Part shown: piece after piece, positions 14,481 to 22,107 of the stretch
Layout of the letters: each line of letters begins with the position of its first letter
Position numbering within the stretch: position 1 is the stretch's first letter
DNA from: Bacteroidota bacterium
GTDB lineage: Bacteria; Bacteroidota; Ignavibacteria; Ignavibacteriales; Ignavibacteriaceae
Direction: 5' to 3'
Length of the DNA: 34,196 bases
Assembly (NCBI GenBank): GCA_023433685.1
Contig: JAEYUD010000148.1
Coordinates: forward strand, 1-34,196
Notes under the pieces: generated by a model
Told to the model about the DNA's origin: nothing
Database searches by the model: none
What the model saw: only the letters and a program-made list of their open reading frames with translations
Made by a program: the position numbers and the translations under genes

Positions 14481-16454
14481 TTAAAACTGAATTGGCTGAG
14501 TGGAATAGACCACCATACCGTCGCGGGTCATAAAAGCACATCTGCTTTCACCTTCACTGAAAAAAACAAACATCAGATATGTGTTGTTGCCCGAGTTTCT
14601 TTCGAGGTTGTAAACCCTTTGTTTGTTGTGATAACCGCTTCCTTCGACGGTGAAGTGATAGTATCTGGTGGAAATGCTGTTAGGGGTTACTTTTATGGTA
14701 ACAGGCTCATCAAGTTCCTGCGATTTTTGTCCTTTTTTAGGCTGTGAGTATGGCGAGTCAATCACATGGTAGAATTCCAGATTGTATGTGCCTTTTAACG
14801 AGTTCTCTGTAAATGGAGGTCTGTCAGTCCAGGGATCAGAGTAATAGTTATTATCCTGTCTTAACACTTTCCCCTGCAGATCGATAATGTATTGTTTATT
14901 ACCAATCTTCACTATAGCCTCTCCCTGGTTGAAGGTATTAGCCTCGTCGAAGTTAAAAGGAATCTTTGTCACACCTGTTTTATCGATATATCCCCATTTG
15001 CCGTTCTGCTTCACAGGGCAGAGACCGTGTGAAAACCGGTCAATGTCATCATAAATGAATGGTATGGTTTCTTTAAAGGATTCCAGACTATAAAAGCCCC
15101 ATTTCCCGCCTTTCATCACAGGCAGCATGTTTTCATATTTTACTCCGACCTTTTCATAAACAAAGTCTGAGTACAACTCCCCCGAGTAGGCATCTTTGAG
15201 CGCGATTTTGCCATTGGGCCCCTTGTAATTTTCAAGGTACACATCCCGCACAACATATTCTTTTCCATCCGCATCGATAAAGAATTTCATGTAGGGTGCC
15301 TGAACCAATCCAAAACCCTCCGGAACAGTAAACTGCCATGGGGAGTCAGGCAGGCTGTGATAAACCCTTTTGCCAAGTGTTTTTTGCTTCTCATTGTAGA
15401 GAAAGTAATTGTTACCTTCTTTAAGAAAAGTGCCCACAGGGATGGTCCATGAAAAGTCGTATTTAACCGGAATTATTTCCTTTCCGTCAACACCGTATAT
15501 TCCATATTTGTTGTTCTTCTGTACGATGACGAAATCCCCCTTTGACTCGTCAACACTTGTCCAGCCGGCTTTTATTACATCCTTTCCTTTTATATCGATC
15601 ACACCTTCACCGCCGCCTTTGCCGTCATTATGCACAAAGAAATCTTTCTGCAGCCAGCGGATGATCTTGTATTTTGTTTTCAGCAGGAGCTTACCCTCTC
15701 TCGACTTGACAGTGGAGCCCTCTTTGGTATCTTCGATCAGATACTTTGTCTGATACGGGAACCGTATCGGGTTCACATATTTCTTCGCAGGGGTCACTTC
15801 CTTTCCTTTTTTGTCTATCAGGCAAAATGTCCCATCCTGTTTTTCCACCCAGGCGTACCCGTCCATGAAGCTTCTTGCATTTTTGTAAACCGGTTTTACA
15901 GCTGTTTCACCTTTGGTGTTTACGAATCCAAATTTGCCGTCGATACTGAACCATGACATCCCCTCACGGAACCCGTCAATGTAGTCGAACGGACCTGCGA
16001 TTTCTTTCCCTGTTGCATCGATCAGGTAATATTGGATGTCACGATAGCCAATTCCTGCACCATCCTTGAATTTCCCGAGAGACTGATACTCTTTTTCACA
16101 TACTCTCTCACCTGTTTTGTTGATGTAGAAACGACCGGAATTTGCCATTTTTACCATTGCACGACCTTCGCTAAAATCGCCGGCTACTTCATACGAGTTA
16201 TTAATGGCGGGTTTACCCGTCAGGTCGATGAACTTGTAAGAGCCAAACTGGTTCACAACAGCGAGCCCTTCGTTAAAGAACCAGGCCTCATCGAACTCAC
16301 GATCAAAAACCCGGTTACAGTCTTTGTCGCGGTATATCCATTTTTTGTCTTTTTGCACATAAGTGGGTATTGGTCCGTCGTATGGCTTTTGGGCGTTAAC
16401 GGGGATAAACAGCAACATTAACAGAAACAGCGATAGAAGTTTTGGTGAGAACAT
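14481..16454 (-). CDS. WG-repeat protein, exported
   Basis: The 657-residue protein has a signal peptide (MFSPKLLSLFLLMLLFIPVNAQ). At least nine WG repeats follow, of the form (K)(W/F)G(F/Y)(I/V)...G......YD.A..F..G.A.V. Clear examples are KFGFVNTKGETAVKPVYKNA, KYGIYGVDGKEIIPVKYDF, KWGFYSLESFKETIPFIYDD and KWGYIDKTGVTKIPFNFDEA. From about residue 560 a different beta-rich domain of roughly 95 residues follows (SLKGTYNLEFYHV ... MVVYSTQPIQF), which I do not recognise. There is no T9SS tail, so the protein probably stays in the periplasm or on a membrane. WG repeats are thought to be binding scaffolds and no partner is evident. GGAG lies upstream of the start. Confidence 0.8.
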   Translation of the reverse strand: MFSPKLLSLFLLMLLFIPVNAQKPYDGPIPTYVQKDKKWIYRDKDCNRVFDREFDEAWFFNEGLAVVNQFGSYKFIDLTGKPAINNSYEVAGDFSEGRAMVKMANSGRFYINKTGERVCEKEYQSLGKFKDGAGIGYRDIQYYLIDATGKEIAGPFDYIDGFREGMSWFSIDGKFGFVNTKGETAVKPVYKNARSFMDGYAWVEKQDGTFCLIDKKGKEVTPAKKYVNPIRFPYQTKYLIEDTKEGSTVKSREGKLLLKTKYKIIRWLQKDFFVHNDGKGGGEGVIDIKGKDVIKAGWTSVDESKGDFVIVQKNNKYGIYGVDGKEIIPVKYDFSWTIPVGTFLKEGNNYFLYNEKQKTLGKRVYHSLPDSPWQFTVPEGFGLVQAPYMKFFIDADGKEYVVRDVYLENYKGPNGKIALKDAYSGELYSDFVYEKVGVKYENMLPVMKGGKWGFYSLESFKETIPFIYDDIDRFSHGLCPVKQNGKWGYIDKTGVTKIPFNFDEANTFNQGEAIVKIGNKQYIIDLQGKVLRQDNNYYSDPWTDRPPFTENSLKGTYNLEFYHVIDSPYSQPKKGQKSQELDEPVTIKVTPNSISTRYYHFTVEGSGYHNKQRVYNLERNSGNNTYLMFVFFSEGESRCAFMTRDGMVVYSTQPIQF

Positions 16455-16543
16455 GGTGCTCCGATGAATATAATCGATGTAAATTCAGATATGAATATAG
16501 TAAACAAGAAGTATTTCTGCAACAATGCAGTACTTATCAGACT

Positions 16544-16627
16544 GGTACTTCAATGCGCCGCGGCGCATCAGTACCACTATACCACACTATCGAAACTGAA
16601 GTGCCGAAGCACTGAAGTACCGAAGTT
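16544..16627 (-). repeat. Composite repeat, copy 1: octamer array plus GC-rich palindrome
   Basis: Read on the minus strand from just after the TAG stop of the next gene: four octamers AACTTCGG, TACTTCAG, TGCTTCGG, CACTTCAG, then about 27 bases, then the perfect palindrome ATGCGCCGCGGCGCAT (16553-16568) inside weaker GGTACT/AGTACC arms. The same combination recurs at 20915-20954. It lies in the 173-bp gap between the WG-repeat and T9SS genes and may also end transcription there. Confidence 0.85.
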
Positions 16628-18733
16628 CTACTTGCTTACCACCATCTTTATCACGGAAGAGAATTTACCTGCCGTAAGACGGAAGAAGTACACACCCGAG
16701 GGGAGATCCGCGGCATTAAAGGAGATATCGTGTTCGCCTGCAGGCATTTCACCGTTAAGAAGTGTAGCCACTTCCCTCCCGAGGAGGTCATAAACCACTC
16801 CATTAACGAAGCCGGTAACGGGCAACGCGTAACGGACAATTGTTTCAGGGTTGAACGGATTCGGGAAATTCTGCGAAAGAGAGAAGCTTTCCGGGGTTTT
16901 AGCACCGGTTACAGAGGGCTCATTTACCGATGTAAGACCTGTAAGTTTGTACACTCCCGTTCCGAGTGTTGAAACCCAGACTTCACCCGATGGTGCAACG
17001 TAGAGTTCCTGAACCTTGATACCATTCAACCCTTCATTAACCGCCTCCCATGTATAACCGTCGTCTGCCGAAGTGAAAACCCCTCTTGTTTCACTACCGG
17101 CGAACAGCCTCCCGTCGGGCCGGGAGACAAGATAGTTGCATACAGGAAGTGTGGCCCCGCCCCTTGCTACCCAGCTTGTTCCATTGTCAGTGGTGATCGA
17201 TATCCCGTTCTGTCCGTAGCAAACAGCGAGTATCCTGCCGGAAGGCGTGGCTATCATATCCCTGATATTGTTCATAATCGCGGGAGCGATGGTGTACGTC
17301 GTCATTCCGTCATTTGAATAAATCAGATACGAGTTTGTCGCGAAATAAACGGTCTCACTGTCGTGGCTGAGCGTTAAAGCGTAGCACCTGGTCGAGTTCG
17401 AAGTGGCACTGTACTTAAGAGTCCAATTGAACGGTCCGCTTGAAGGAACTGCCAGCCCTACATCACGAGCTAAAGCGTAAACCCTTCCGGCTTTATCGGC
17501 AAGAGCGCCATCAAAAGTCGGCGGCAAATTATTCCCCGGACGGGAGACCCAGGTCAATCCTTCGTCAAGTGATTGATAGAAAAAGTTGTTTGAAGCTACA
17601 ATAAGCTTGCCACCGGGAAGTAGGGATATCCTCCTCAAAGGACTGGCGTTATTGTTAATCACCACCCCTGCATCTCTTTTGATCCAGCTCACACCCCCGT
17701 CGGATGAACCCCAAACTCCGAAGCCCGGGAAGGAAGCCATGATCCACCCCGAAGGGAGCTGTACGAACTTGTCGGCATAGGGGGAAGGGAATCCGGCAGA
17801 GACCGACTCCCAGGTGATCCCCGAGTCAGTAGACCTGTAGACTCCCGCGTATTTGGTTCTCGAGTAGATATGCCCTTGCGGCGTTCGCTGGAGTGAGAGA
17901 AAGTTGCGGGAGTTGTCGTTACACGCGATCTGCCATGTATCGCCATGATCCGTCGACCGGAAAATTCCGTAGGCATTCGAATTGAAAAGTCCAACCCCGG
18001 GTATCGTGGTCACCCCCCAACATTCGGTGGTGTTCAAACCCTGGGTTATATCGGTGAAGGTTGCCCCTTGATCGGTCGACCGCCATATCCCCGAAGTTGC
18101 CGAAGTGATGTAGATGTAACCGTTCTCACCGGCATGGATGGAATTGGGGAGGAATGAGAAACCTGAAGAAGGTGTCGTCTGCCAGGTTTCCCCATAGTCA
18201 GTCGAGCGGTAAAGCCCCCCTTCCTTGCAGCCAAACATGGTACCAAAGCGTTCGTTCGAGATAACGCGAGGTCCGGTGGCCCGGAGAACCCAGGTTTCAC
18301 CATAGTCGCGCGACATGTAAACCTGGTCTCCCTTCACGAGATACAACTCGCCGAAAGTGTTGGCTACAATTGAAGTGATCGCGGCACTTCCGGAGAGGTC
18401 TTTGCCGGTCCAGGTATTTCCTTTATCTGTGGAACGGTACACCCTTCCGAGCTCGTCACCGATCAATACGGTGTTATTTCCGGCAGCGTGAATTGTTGTA
18501 GCGTTAAGAAGTGCAAGGCCGGTCGGCCGCGCGAAAACAGAGTCGGCATACCTTGCGTACACCGGGGAGAGAAGTGTTGTTCCTGTTGCCTTGTAGCAGG
18601 CGTAGATATCGCCATTGAGGTTTGCACTCACATCAGAAGGGGTGATGTATGGGAAACCCGTCATAGGGACCCACTTCAACTGTGGGATCACCTGTATAAC
18701 CAATATTGTTAAGAGAAAAAAAACTCTTTTCAT
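16628..18733 (-). CDS. Secreted BNR-repeat beta-propeller protein with T9SS sorting domain
   Basis: Met at 18733 is preferred because it opens a signal peptide (MKRVFFLLTILVIQVIPQ) with GGAA nearby. An in-frame ATG at 18766 would only add 11 polar residues. The 701-residue product has many Asp-box repeats (RSTDKGNTW, MSRDYGETW, RSTDYGETW, RSTDQGATF, RSTDHGDTW, RSTDSGITW, GSSDGGVSW), as in sialidase-like propellers. A T9SS type A sorting domain closes it (NFPNPFNPETIVRYALP, LGREVATLLNGEMPAGEH, LPSGVYFFRLTAGKFSS, KMVVSK). It is probably secreted, with binding or structural function unknown. The stop TAG is immediately followed by a tandem octamer array. Confidence 0.85.
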   Translation of the reverse strand: MKRVFFLLTILVIQVIPQLKWVPMTGFPYITPSDVSANLNGDIYACYKATGTTLLSPVYARYADSVFARPTGLALLNATTIHAAGNNTVLIGDELGRVYRSTDKGNTWTGKDLSGSAAITSIVANTFGELYLVKGDQVYMSRDYGETWVLRATGPRVISNERFGTMFGCKEGGLYRSTDYGETWQTTPSSGFSFLPNSIHAGENGYIYITSATSGIWRSTDQGATFTDITQGLNTTECWGVTTIPGVGLFNSNAYGIFRSTDHGDTWQIACNDNSRNFLSLQRTPQGHIYSRTKYAGVYRSTDSGITWESVSAGFPSPYADKFVQLPSGWIMASFPGFGVWGSSDGGVSWIKRDAGVVINNNASPLRRISLLPGGKLIVASNNFFYQSLDEGLTWVSRPGNNLPPTFDGALADKAGRVYALARDVGLAVPSSGPFNWTLKYSATSNSTRCYALTLSHDSETVYFATNSYLIYSNDGMTTYTIAPAIMNNIRDMIATPSGRILAVCYGQNGISITTDNGTSWVARGGATLPVCNYLVSRPDGRLFAGSETRGVFTSADDGYTWEAVNEGLNGIKVQELYVAPSGEVWVSTLGTGVYKLTGLTSVNEPSVTGAKTPESFSLSQNFPNPFNPETIVRYALPVTGFVNGVVYDLLGREVATLLNGEMPAGEHDISFNAADLPSGVYFFRLTAGKFSSVIKMVVSK

Positions 18734-18800
18734 CGCCGTTTCCTGCAATAATTCGTTATCTGTCAACCTGCTTGGAGAGCCGGCACCGAAAAACGCGTAA

Positions 18801-18870
18801 CTCCCGGGTTGATGACAGGAAAATTAATCAAAATTTTTGATCCCACAATATTTATTTATGTTCCCGGGAG
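18801..18870. repeat. 8-bp inverted repeat flanking AT-rich spacer at the islet edge
   Basis: CTCCCGGG at 18801-18808 and CCCGGGAG at 18863-18870 are exact reverse complements 54 bp apart. Inside lies a small palindrome (ATCAAAA T TTTTGAT, 18827-18841). It sits between the T9SS gene start and the remnant T9SS tail. Its role is unknown, and chance or a decayed element end are both possible. Confidence 0.4.
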
Positions 18871-18926
18871 CAATTTTGATTCGGTCCGCGAATACTGTAA
18901 GTCTATGGGCAGTTAAACAAGAAGCA

Positions 18927-19031
18927 ACCAGGCTGCCATCGGGGGTTTATATTTTCAGGCTGGAGACGTGGAAATATTCTTCGGCGAAAAAGATGGTATT
19001 GGAAAAGCAGAAGAGGCGCAAAAAAAATTAG
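18927..19031 (+). pseudogene. Remnant of a T9SS sorting domain
   Basis: The frame encodes TRLPSGVYIFRLETWKYSSA followed by KKMVLEK, an unmistakable match to the last 25 or so residues of the T9SS tails in this window (for example LASGVYIFRLESGKYSSAIKMVVNK at the end of the gene at 12106-14430). The upstream NPFNP and LGREVA blocks and any passenger domain are missing. No real start exists, so this is the decayed 3' end of a lost gene. It runs on through KQKRRKKN to a TAG stop at 19029-19031. It abuts the ATPase/DUF4276 islet, as expected if an insertion or deletion removed the rest. Confidence 0.75.
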
Positions 19032-19044
19032 ATTTGACCCAATA

Positions 19045-19731
19045 TCAGCGAAGATTCTCCAATTTAGTAAGCCATTCATCGAAGCGATTGCATGCGTTTC
19101 GTAATTTTGGAATTCCTATCGCTTCTAAAATCAAGTTTCCAGCAAATATTTTGTCGTGTTCATAATCAGGGTAGAAGGAAATTAACCTTTTCGATGGGGC
19201 AGTATTCTCTCCATCATTAATTAATTCCGGATTTCCTTGAAATTTTTCCAGAGTCGCCAGTAACTCAGTTGTTTTACTTGAATATTTGAAATAACAATAT
19301 TCCAACTGAACCGGATCAACAAACAATAAAGCCTCGAACTCGTGCAATTGAATGTATGGAATGAAGTTATGATGACCGATATCCTGTTTGAACTCCTCTT
19401 CCAACAACTTCACCTTTGTATATGGATTCATACCAGGTATCAATTTATCGTATCCTGGGAAATCGTTTGGTAATGCATAAAAATCAAACATGGTGGTGAA
19501 CCATGCGTCAGGATTGGGGTCTTCTTTTAGCCATCTTAGTATATCATTTTTGACTTTTTGGTAACTTACTCATCCACCCTTGAATTTTCGCTTATTACTC
19601 TTTCGATTCGCAACCAACCTTGGGAATAAATAGATGTTTCTGTCCAAGAATTCTTTTTGAAGAATTTTTTTCACAAATATTTCCTCGGTTTGCCCTTCAA
19701 CAATAAAATTCAATCTTAGACCTTCATTCAT
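19045..19731 (-). pseudogene. DUF4276 (TOPRIM-like) gene interrupted by one in-frame TGA
   Basis: The start ATG (19731-19729) overlaps the TGA of the ATPase gene as ATGA. The N-terminal part reads MNEGLRLNFIVEGQTEE and ends FKGG. Codon 54 is TGA (19572-19570). The same frame then continues as VSYQKVKNDILRWLKEDPN, TTMFDFYALPNDFPGYDKL, YIQLHEFEALLF and on to a TAG stop. Both halves and the junction fit the DUF4276 family, so the sole lesion is one nonsense codon with no frameshift. The acidic VEGQTEE and MFDFYALPNDFPGY segments correspond to the TOPRIM-type metal-binding motifs by family analogy. TGA is a normal stop here (guaA, phoH, the ATPase gene). The product is therefore probably truncated to 53 residues or inactive, unless the TGA is a sequencing error. 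The intact protein would be 228 residues. It is expected to partner the ATPase. Confidence 0.8.
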
Positions 19732-20861
19732 GGTCTCCCCCCCAACACATTTTTCTCCCAAAGCTCACCGAGACTGTACTCTTCCAACCAGATATCAAGA
19801 GTCTCAGGTTCGGGCTTCAACAACTTTGTACCCCCGGAAACAATATCCTTTTCAACCACAACTATATCCAAGGGGTCAACCTCATTGAGTAAATTGACTG
19901 ATTGAGTACCGACAATAATTTGTGTGCTTTCTTTAACTCCATTCATTATAGAGGCTAAAATTGAAATTGCTGCCGGGTGAAGCCCCAATTCAGGCTCATC
20001 AATAACAACGACAGATGGTAGCAAATTCTGAGGCCTAAGCAATAGTGTGATCAGAGCGATGAATCTCAATGATCCATCTGAAAGTTGATGTGGGCCAAAC
20101 ACATAATCAGAGTCGTTTCCCATCCATTTAAGCAAAATACTGTTTTCGTTCAGTGAATCCGGTTCCAAAATAAAACACTTAAACTCTGGCATTATTAGTC
20201 TTACATAATTCTCTATCCGACTAAAATATTGACGGGTTGTTTCGTTGTTGGATAGATAGTATAAAATTGTCGCCAGATTGCTACCATCACTTCTGAGGTA
20301 CTTGTTATCAGACAATAAACTTTTTCCCCTCATCCCTGATTCGGTGGATGTGTCGTGAAACTGGAAAACCTGAATTCTCTTGAGCAACTTTTCAATTACT
20401 TTCAGAGGACCGTTATTGCCGGTATTGTTATTAGTGAAAATAGAAGATTCCTTGTTACCAGATTCAAATATTCGCTGATATGGATTCTCCTCTCCCTCTT
20501 TCGACCAAATAAGCTCCTCCTCAGTAAATATAAAGGTATCTCCGGCTGCGTAGGTTACTACAAAAGTGTAAACATCTATGGAATCATGTGTTTCGAATGA
20601 TATTTTGCATTCGATCTGCTTTGTCTTTTTTGGACCGAAATTAAGCAGACTTCTGGCGCCTCCGTTCAAACCCACGAAATTCTGGAAGCTCCCCCGCATC
20701 ATGAAGCTTATCATTTTAAATAATGAGACCAAATTTGATTTACCTGCCCCATTGGCACCAATAAGAACGGTAAGCGCACCTGGTGTAAATTTCTGCCCCA
20801 ACGAATCAAAAGATTTATACCCCTTGATTTCAACGGATAACAGTTTATTTCTTAATGCCAT
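19728..20861 (-). CDS. ABC-type AAA ATPase (AAA_21 / COG4637-like), partner of DUF4276
   Basis: The 377-residue product is counted from ATG 20861, which has AGG six bases ahead; an in-frame ATG at 20873 would add four residues. It shows an N-terminal lobe (LLSVEIKGYKSFDSL), Walker A GANGAGKS, an ABC-like signature LSDGSLRFIAL, Walker B SVVVIDEPELGLHP and a D/H-loop region TQSVNLLNE. This is the SMC/OLD/RecF-like class used as single-lobe ATPases next to nucleases. By analogy with ATPase-TOPRIM pairs such as OLD, GajA, PARIS and AbiL it may sense phage or foreign DNA and control the DUF4276 effector. This is inference only. The gene is AT-rich compared with its neighbours and is followed by DUF4276 with a 4-bp ATGA overlap. 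Confidence 0.82.
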   Translation of the reverse strand: MALRNKLLSVEIKGYKSFDSLGQKFTPGALTVLIGANGAGKSNLVSLFKMISFMMRGSFQNFVGLNGGARSLLNFGPKKTKQIECKISFETHDSIDVYTFVVTYAAGDTFIFTEEELIWSKEGEENPYQRIFESGNKESSIFTNNNTGNNGPLKVIEKLLKRIQVFQFHDTSTESGMRGKSLLSDNKYLRSDGSNLATILYYLSNNETTRQYFSRIENYVRLIMPEFKCFILEPDSLNENSILLKWMGNDSDYVFGPHQLSDGSLRFIALITLLLRPQNLLPSVVVIDEPELGLHPAAISILASIMNGVKESTQIIVGTQSVNLLNEVDPLDIVVVEKDIVSGGTKLLKPEPETLDIWLEEYSLGELWEKNVLGGRP

Positions 20862-20914
20862 ATTAAACCTCATTTATTGATCGAAATATCAGAAAATTAA
20901 ATCAAACTTCAAAA

Positions 20915-20954
20915 TACTTCAGTGCGCCGCGGCGCACTGAAGTTCCGAAGTTCT
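20915..20954 (-). repeat. Composite repeat, copy 2: octamers plus 28-bp perfect palindrome
   Basis: On the minus strand the element reads AACTTCGG then AACTTCAG, running into a perfect 28-bp palindrome at 20916-20943 whose core is TGCGCCGCGGCGCA with ACTTCAG/CTGAAGT arms. It has the same parts and orientation as copy 1 at 16544-16627. It lies between the ATPase gene and efp, which are divergent. Confidence 0.85.
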
Positions 20955-20955
20955 T

Positions 20956-20985
20956 TTGTACTCTCCCGCTAAAATTATATTTTGC
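20956..20985 (+). promoter_or_regulatory. Candidate efp promoter
   Basis: TTG at 20956-20958 is followed after 19 bases by TATTTTGC, a partial match to TTG-N19-TAnnTTTG. It lies 44 bp before the efp start. The match is imperfect. Confidence 0.3.
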
Positions 20986-21029
20986 ATGTTCAGTTTTTGT
21001 CTTTTTTTTAACAATCAGATAACAGGTAT

Positions 21030-21593
21030 ATGGCCGACACTTCAGATCTCCGCAATGGTTTGATAATTAGATTTAAGCATGATTTATACACAGTAACCGA
21101 TTTCCTTCATGTTAAACCCGGCAAAGGTGGCGCTTTTGTGCGCACAACCCTTAAAAGCCTGACTTCAGGCAGGGTGCTCGAAAACACTTTCCGCTCGGGT
21201 GAAAGCCTTGACGTGGTGAAGGTTGAAAGAAGAAAATTCCAGTACCTTTATGCTGATGGAGATACACTTGTGTGTATGGACAATGAAACCTACGACCAGA
21301 TAAATGTTCCCAACGCCTCGTTTGGTGATGGTGTCAAGTTCCTCAAAGAGGGACTCGATGTTGACATGCTGATGGAAGGTGAAAAGATAATCAGTGTTGA
21401 AATTCCTGTGCATATAGCACTCAAAGTGGTTGAAACAGAACCCGGATTCAGGGGTGATACTGCAACCAACGCTTTAAAACCTGCGAAGCTGGAAACAGGA
21501 GCCACCGTAATGGTTCCTCTTTTCATCAACGAAGATGATCTCCTTAAAATAGACACCCGCACGGGTGAATACATGGAAAGAGTAAAATCTTAA
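21030..21593 (+). CDS. efp: Elongation factor P
   Basis: The 187-residue protein is normal length for EF-P. It has three beta-barrel domains: KOW-like domain I with the tip loop PGKGGAF, whose K32 is the usual modification site, then domain II (VPVHIALKVVETEPG region) and the C-terminal OB domain (MVPLFINEDDLLKIDTRTGEYMERV). EF-P binds stalled ribosomes between the P and E sites and helps synthesis of polyproline stretches. The modification enzymes (EpmAB, EarP or others) are not in the window. It is the first gene of a co-directional run with accB 25 bp downstream, a gene order common in bacteria. Confidence 0.97.
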   Translation: MADTSDLRNGLIIRFKHDLYTVTDFLHVKPGKGGAFVRTTLKSLTSGRVLENTFRSGESLDVVKVERRKFQYLYADGDTLVCMDNETYDQINVPNASFGDGVKFLKEGLDVDMLMEGEKIISVEIPVHIALKVVETEPGFRGDTATNALKPAKLETGATVMVPLFINEDDLLKIDTRTGEYMERVKS

Positions 21594-21618
21594 TTTACAA
21601 ATCTAAAACAGGATTAAA

Positions 21619-22089
21619 ATGGATATCAATCTCATCCGTCGTCTTGTAAAGCTGGTTGAAACAAGCGGTATCTCTGAACTCGAGATCGAGGAAAAAGAGT
21701 CGAGGATCTATATTTCCAAGTATGGAAGTGCTGCTCCGGGACCCGTAAACTACACAGTGGCCCAGATGCCTCAAACTGCACCGGTGGCAGCTCCACAAGC
21801 CGCGCCTGCTGCAGCAGCTCCTCAGGCTGCACCCTCTCCCGCGGAAAAACTTCACGAGATCAAGTCTCCCATTGTTGGTACATTCTACCGCTCACCCGCA
21901 CCTGATGCCGATTCATACGTGAAAGTTGGCGACAGGGTTGAGCAGGGTTCGGTGCTTTGCATAGTTGAAGCAATGAAGCTGATGAATGAGATCGAGTGCG
22001 ACATCGCCGGCACTGTTGAAAAGATACTCGTGGATAATGGCCGCCCCGTGGAGTACGGACAGGGTCTCTTCCTTATCAAGCCCGATTAA
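21619..22089 (+). CDS. accB: Biotin carboxyl carrier protein of acetyl-CoA carboxylase
   Basis: The 156-residue protein has an N-terminal helical segment (MDINLIRRLVKLVETSGISELEIEE). A flexible Ala/Pro-rich linker spans about residues 50-75, and a biotinyl domain follows with EAMKLMNEIE, where K120 carries biotin. It shuttles carboxyl groups between biotin carboxylase and carboxyltransferase in the first step of fatty acid synthesis. The thumb region (KSPIVGTFYRSPAPDADSYV) is typical of BCCP rather than of pyruvate carboxylase domains. accC follows after 18 bp, and the carboxyltransferase genes accA and accD are not in the window. Confidence 0.97.
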   Translation: MDINLIRRLVKLVETSGISELEIEEKESRIYISKYGSAAPGPVNYTVAQMPQTAPVAAPQAAPAAAAPQAAPSPAEKLHEIKSPIVGTFYRSPAPDADSYVKVGDRVEQGSVLCIVEAMKLMNEIECDIAGTVEKILVDNGRPVEYGQGLFLIKPD

Positions 22090-22107
22090 CGGACGGCGAG
22101 GTAAGGT

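Noticed and set aside
19570..19572. UGA recoding (Trp or selenocysteine) in the DUF4276 gene
   Set aside because: guaA, phoH, the response regulator and the upstream ATPase gene all end in TGA, so TGA is a normal stop. No SECIS-like hairpin is evident just after it, and DUF4276 proteins are not known selenoproteins.
19045..20861. PARIS anti-phage system
   Set aside because: PARIS pairs an AAA ATPase with a DUF4435 effector. The effector here matches DUF4276 (VEGQTEE, MFDFYALPNDFPGY, HEFEALLF), so only a general resemblance can be claimed.
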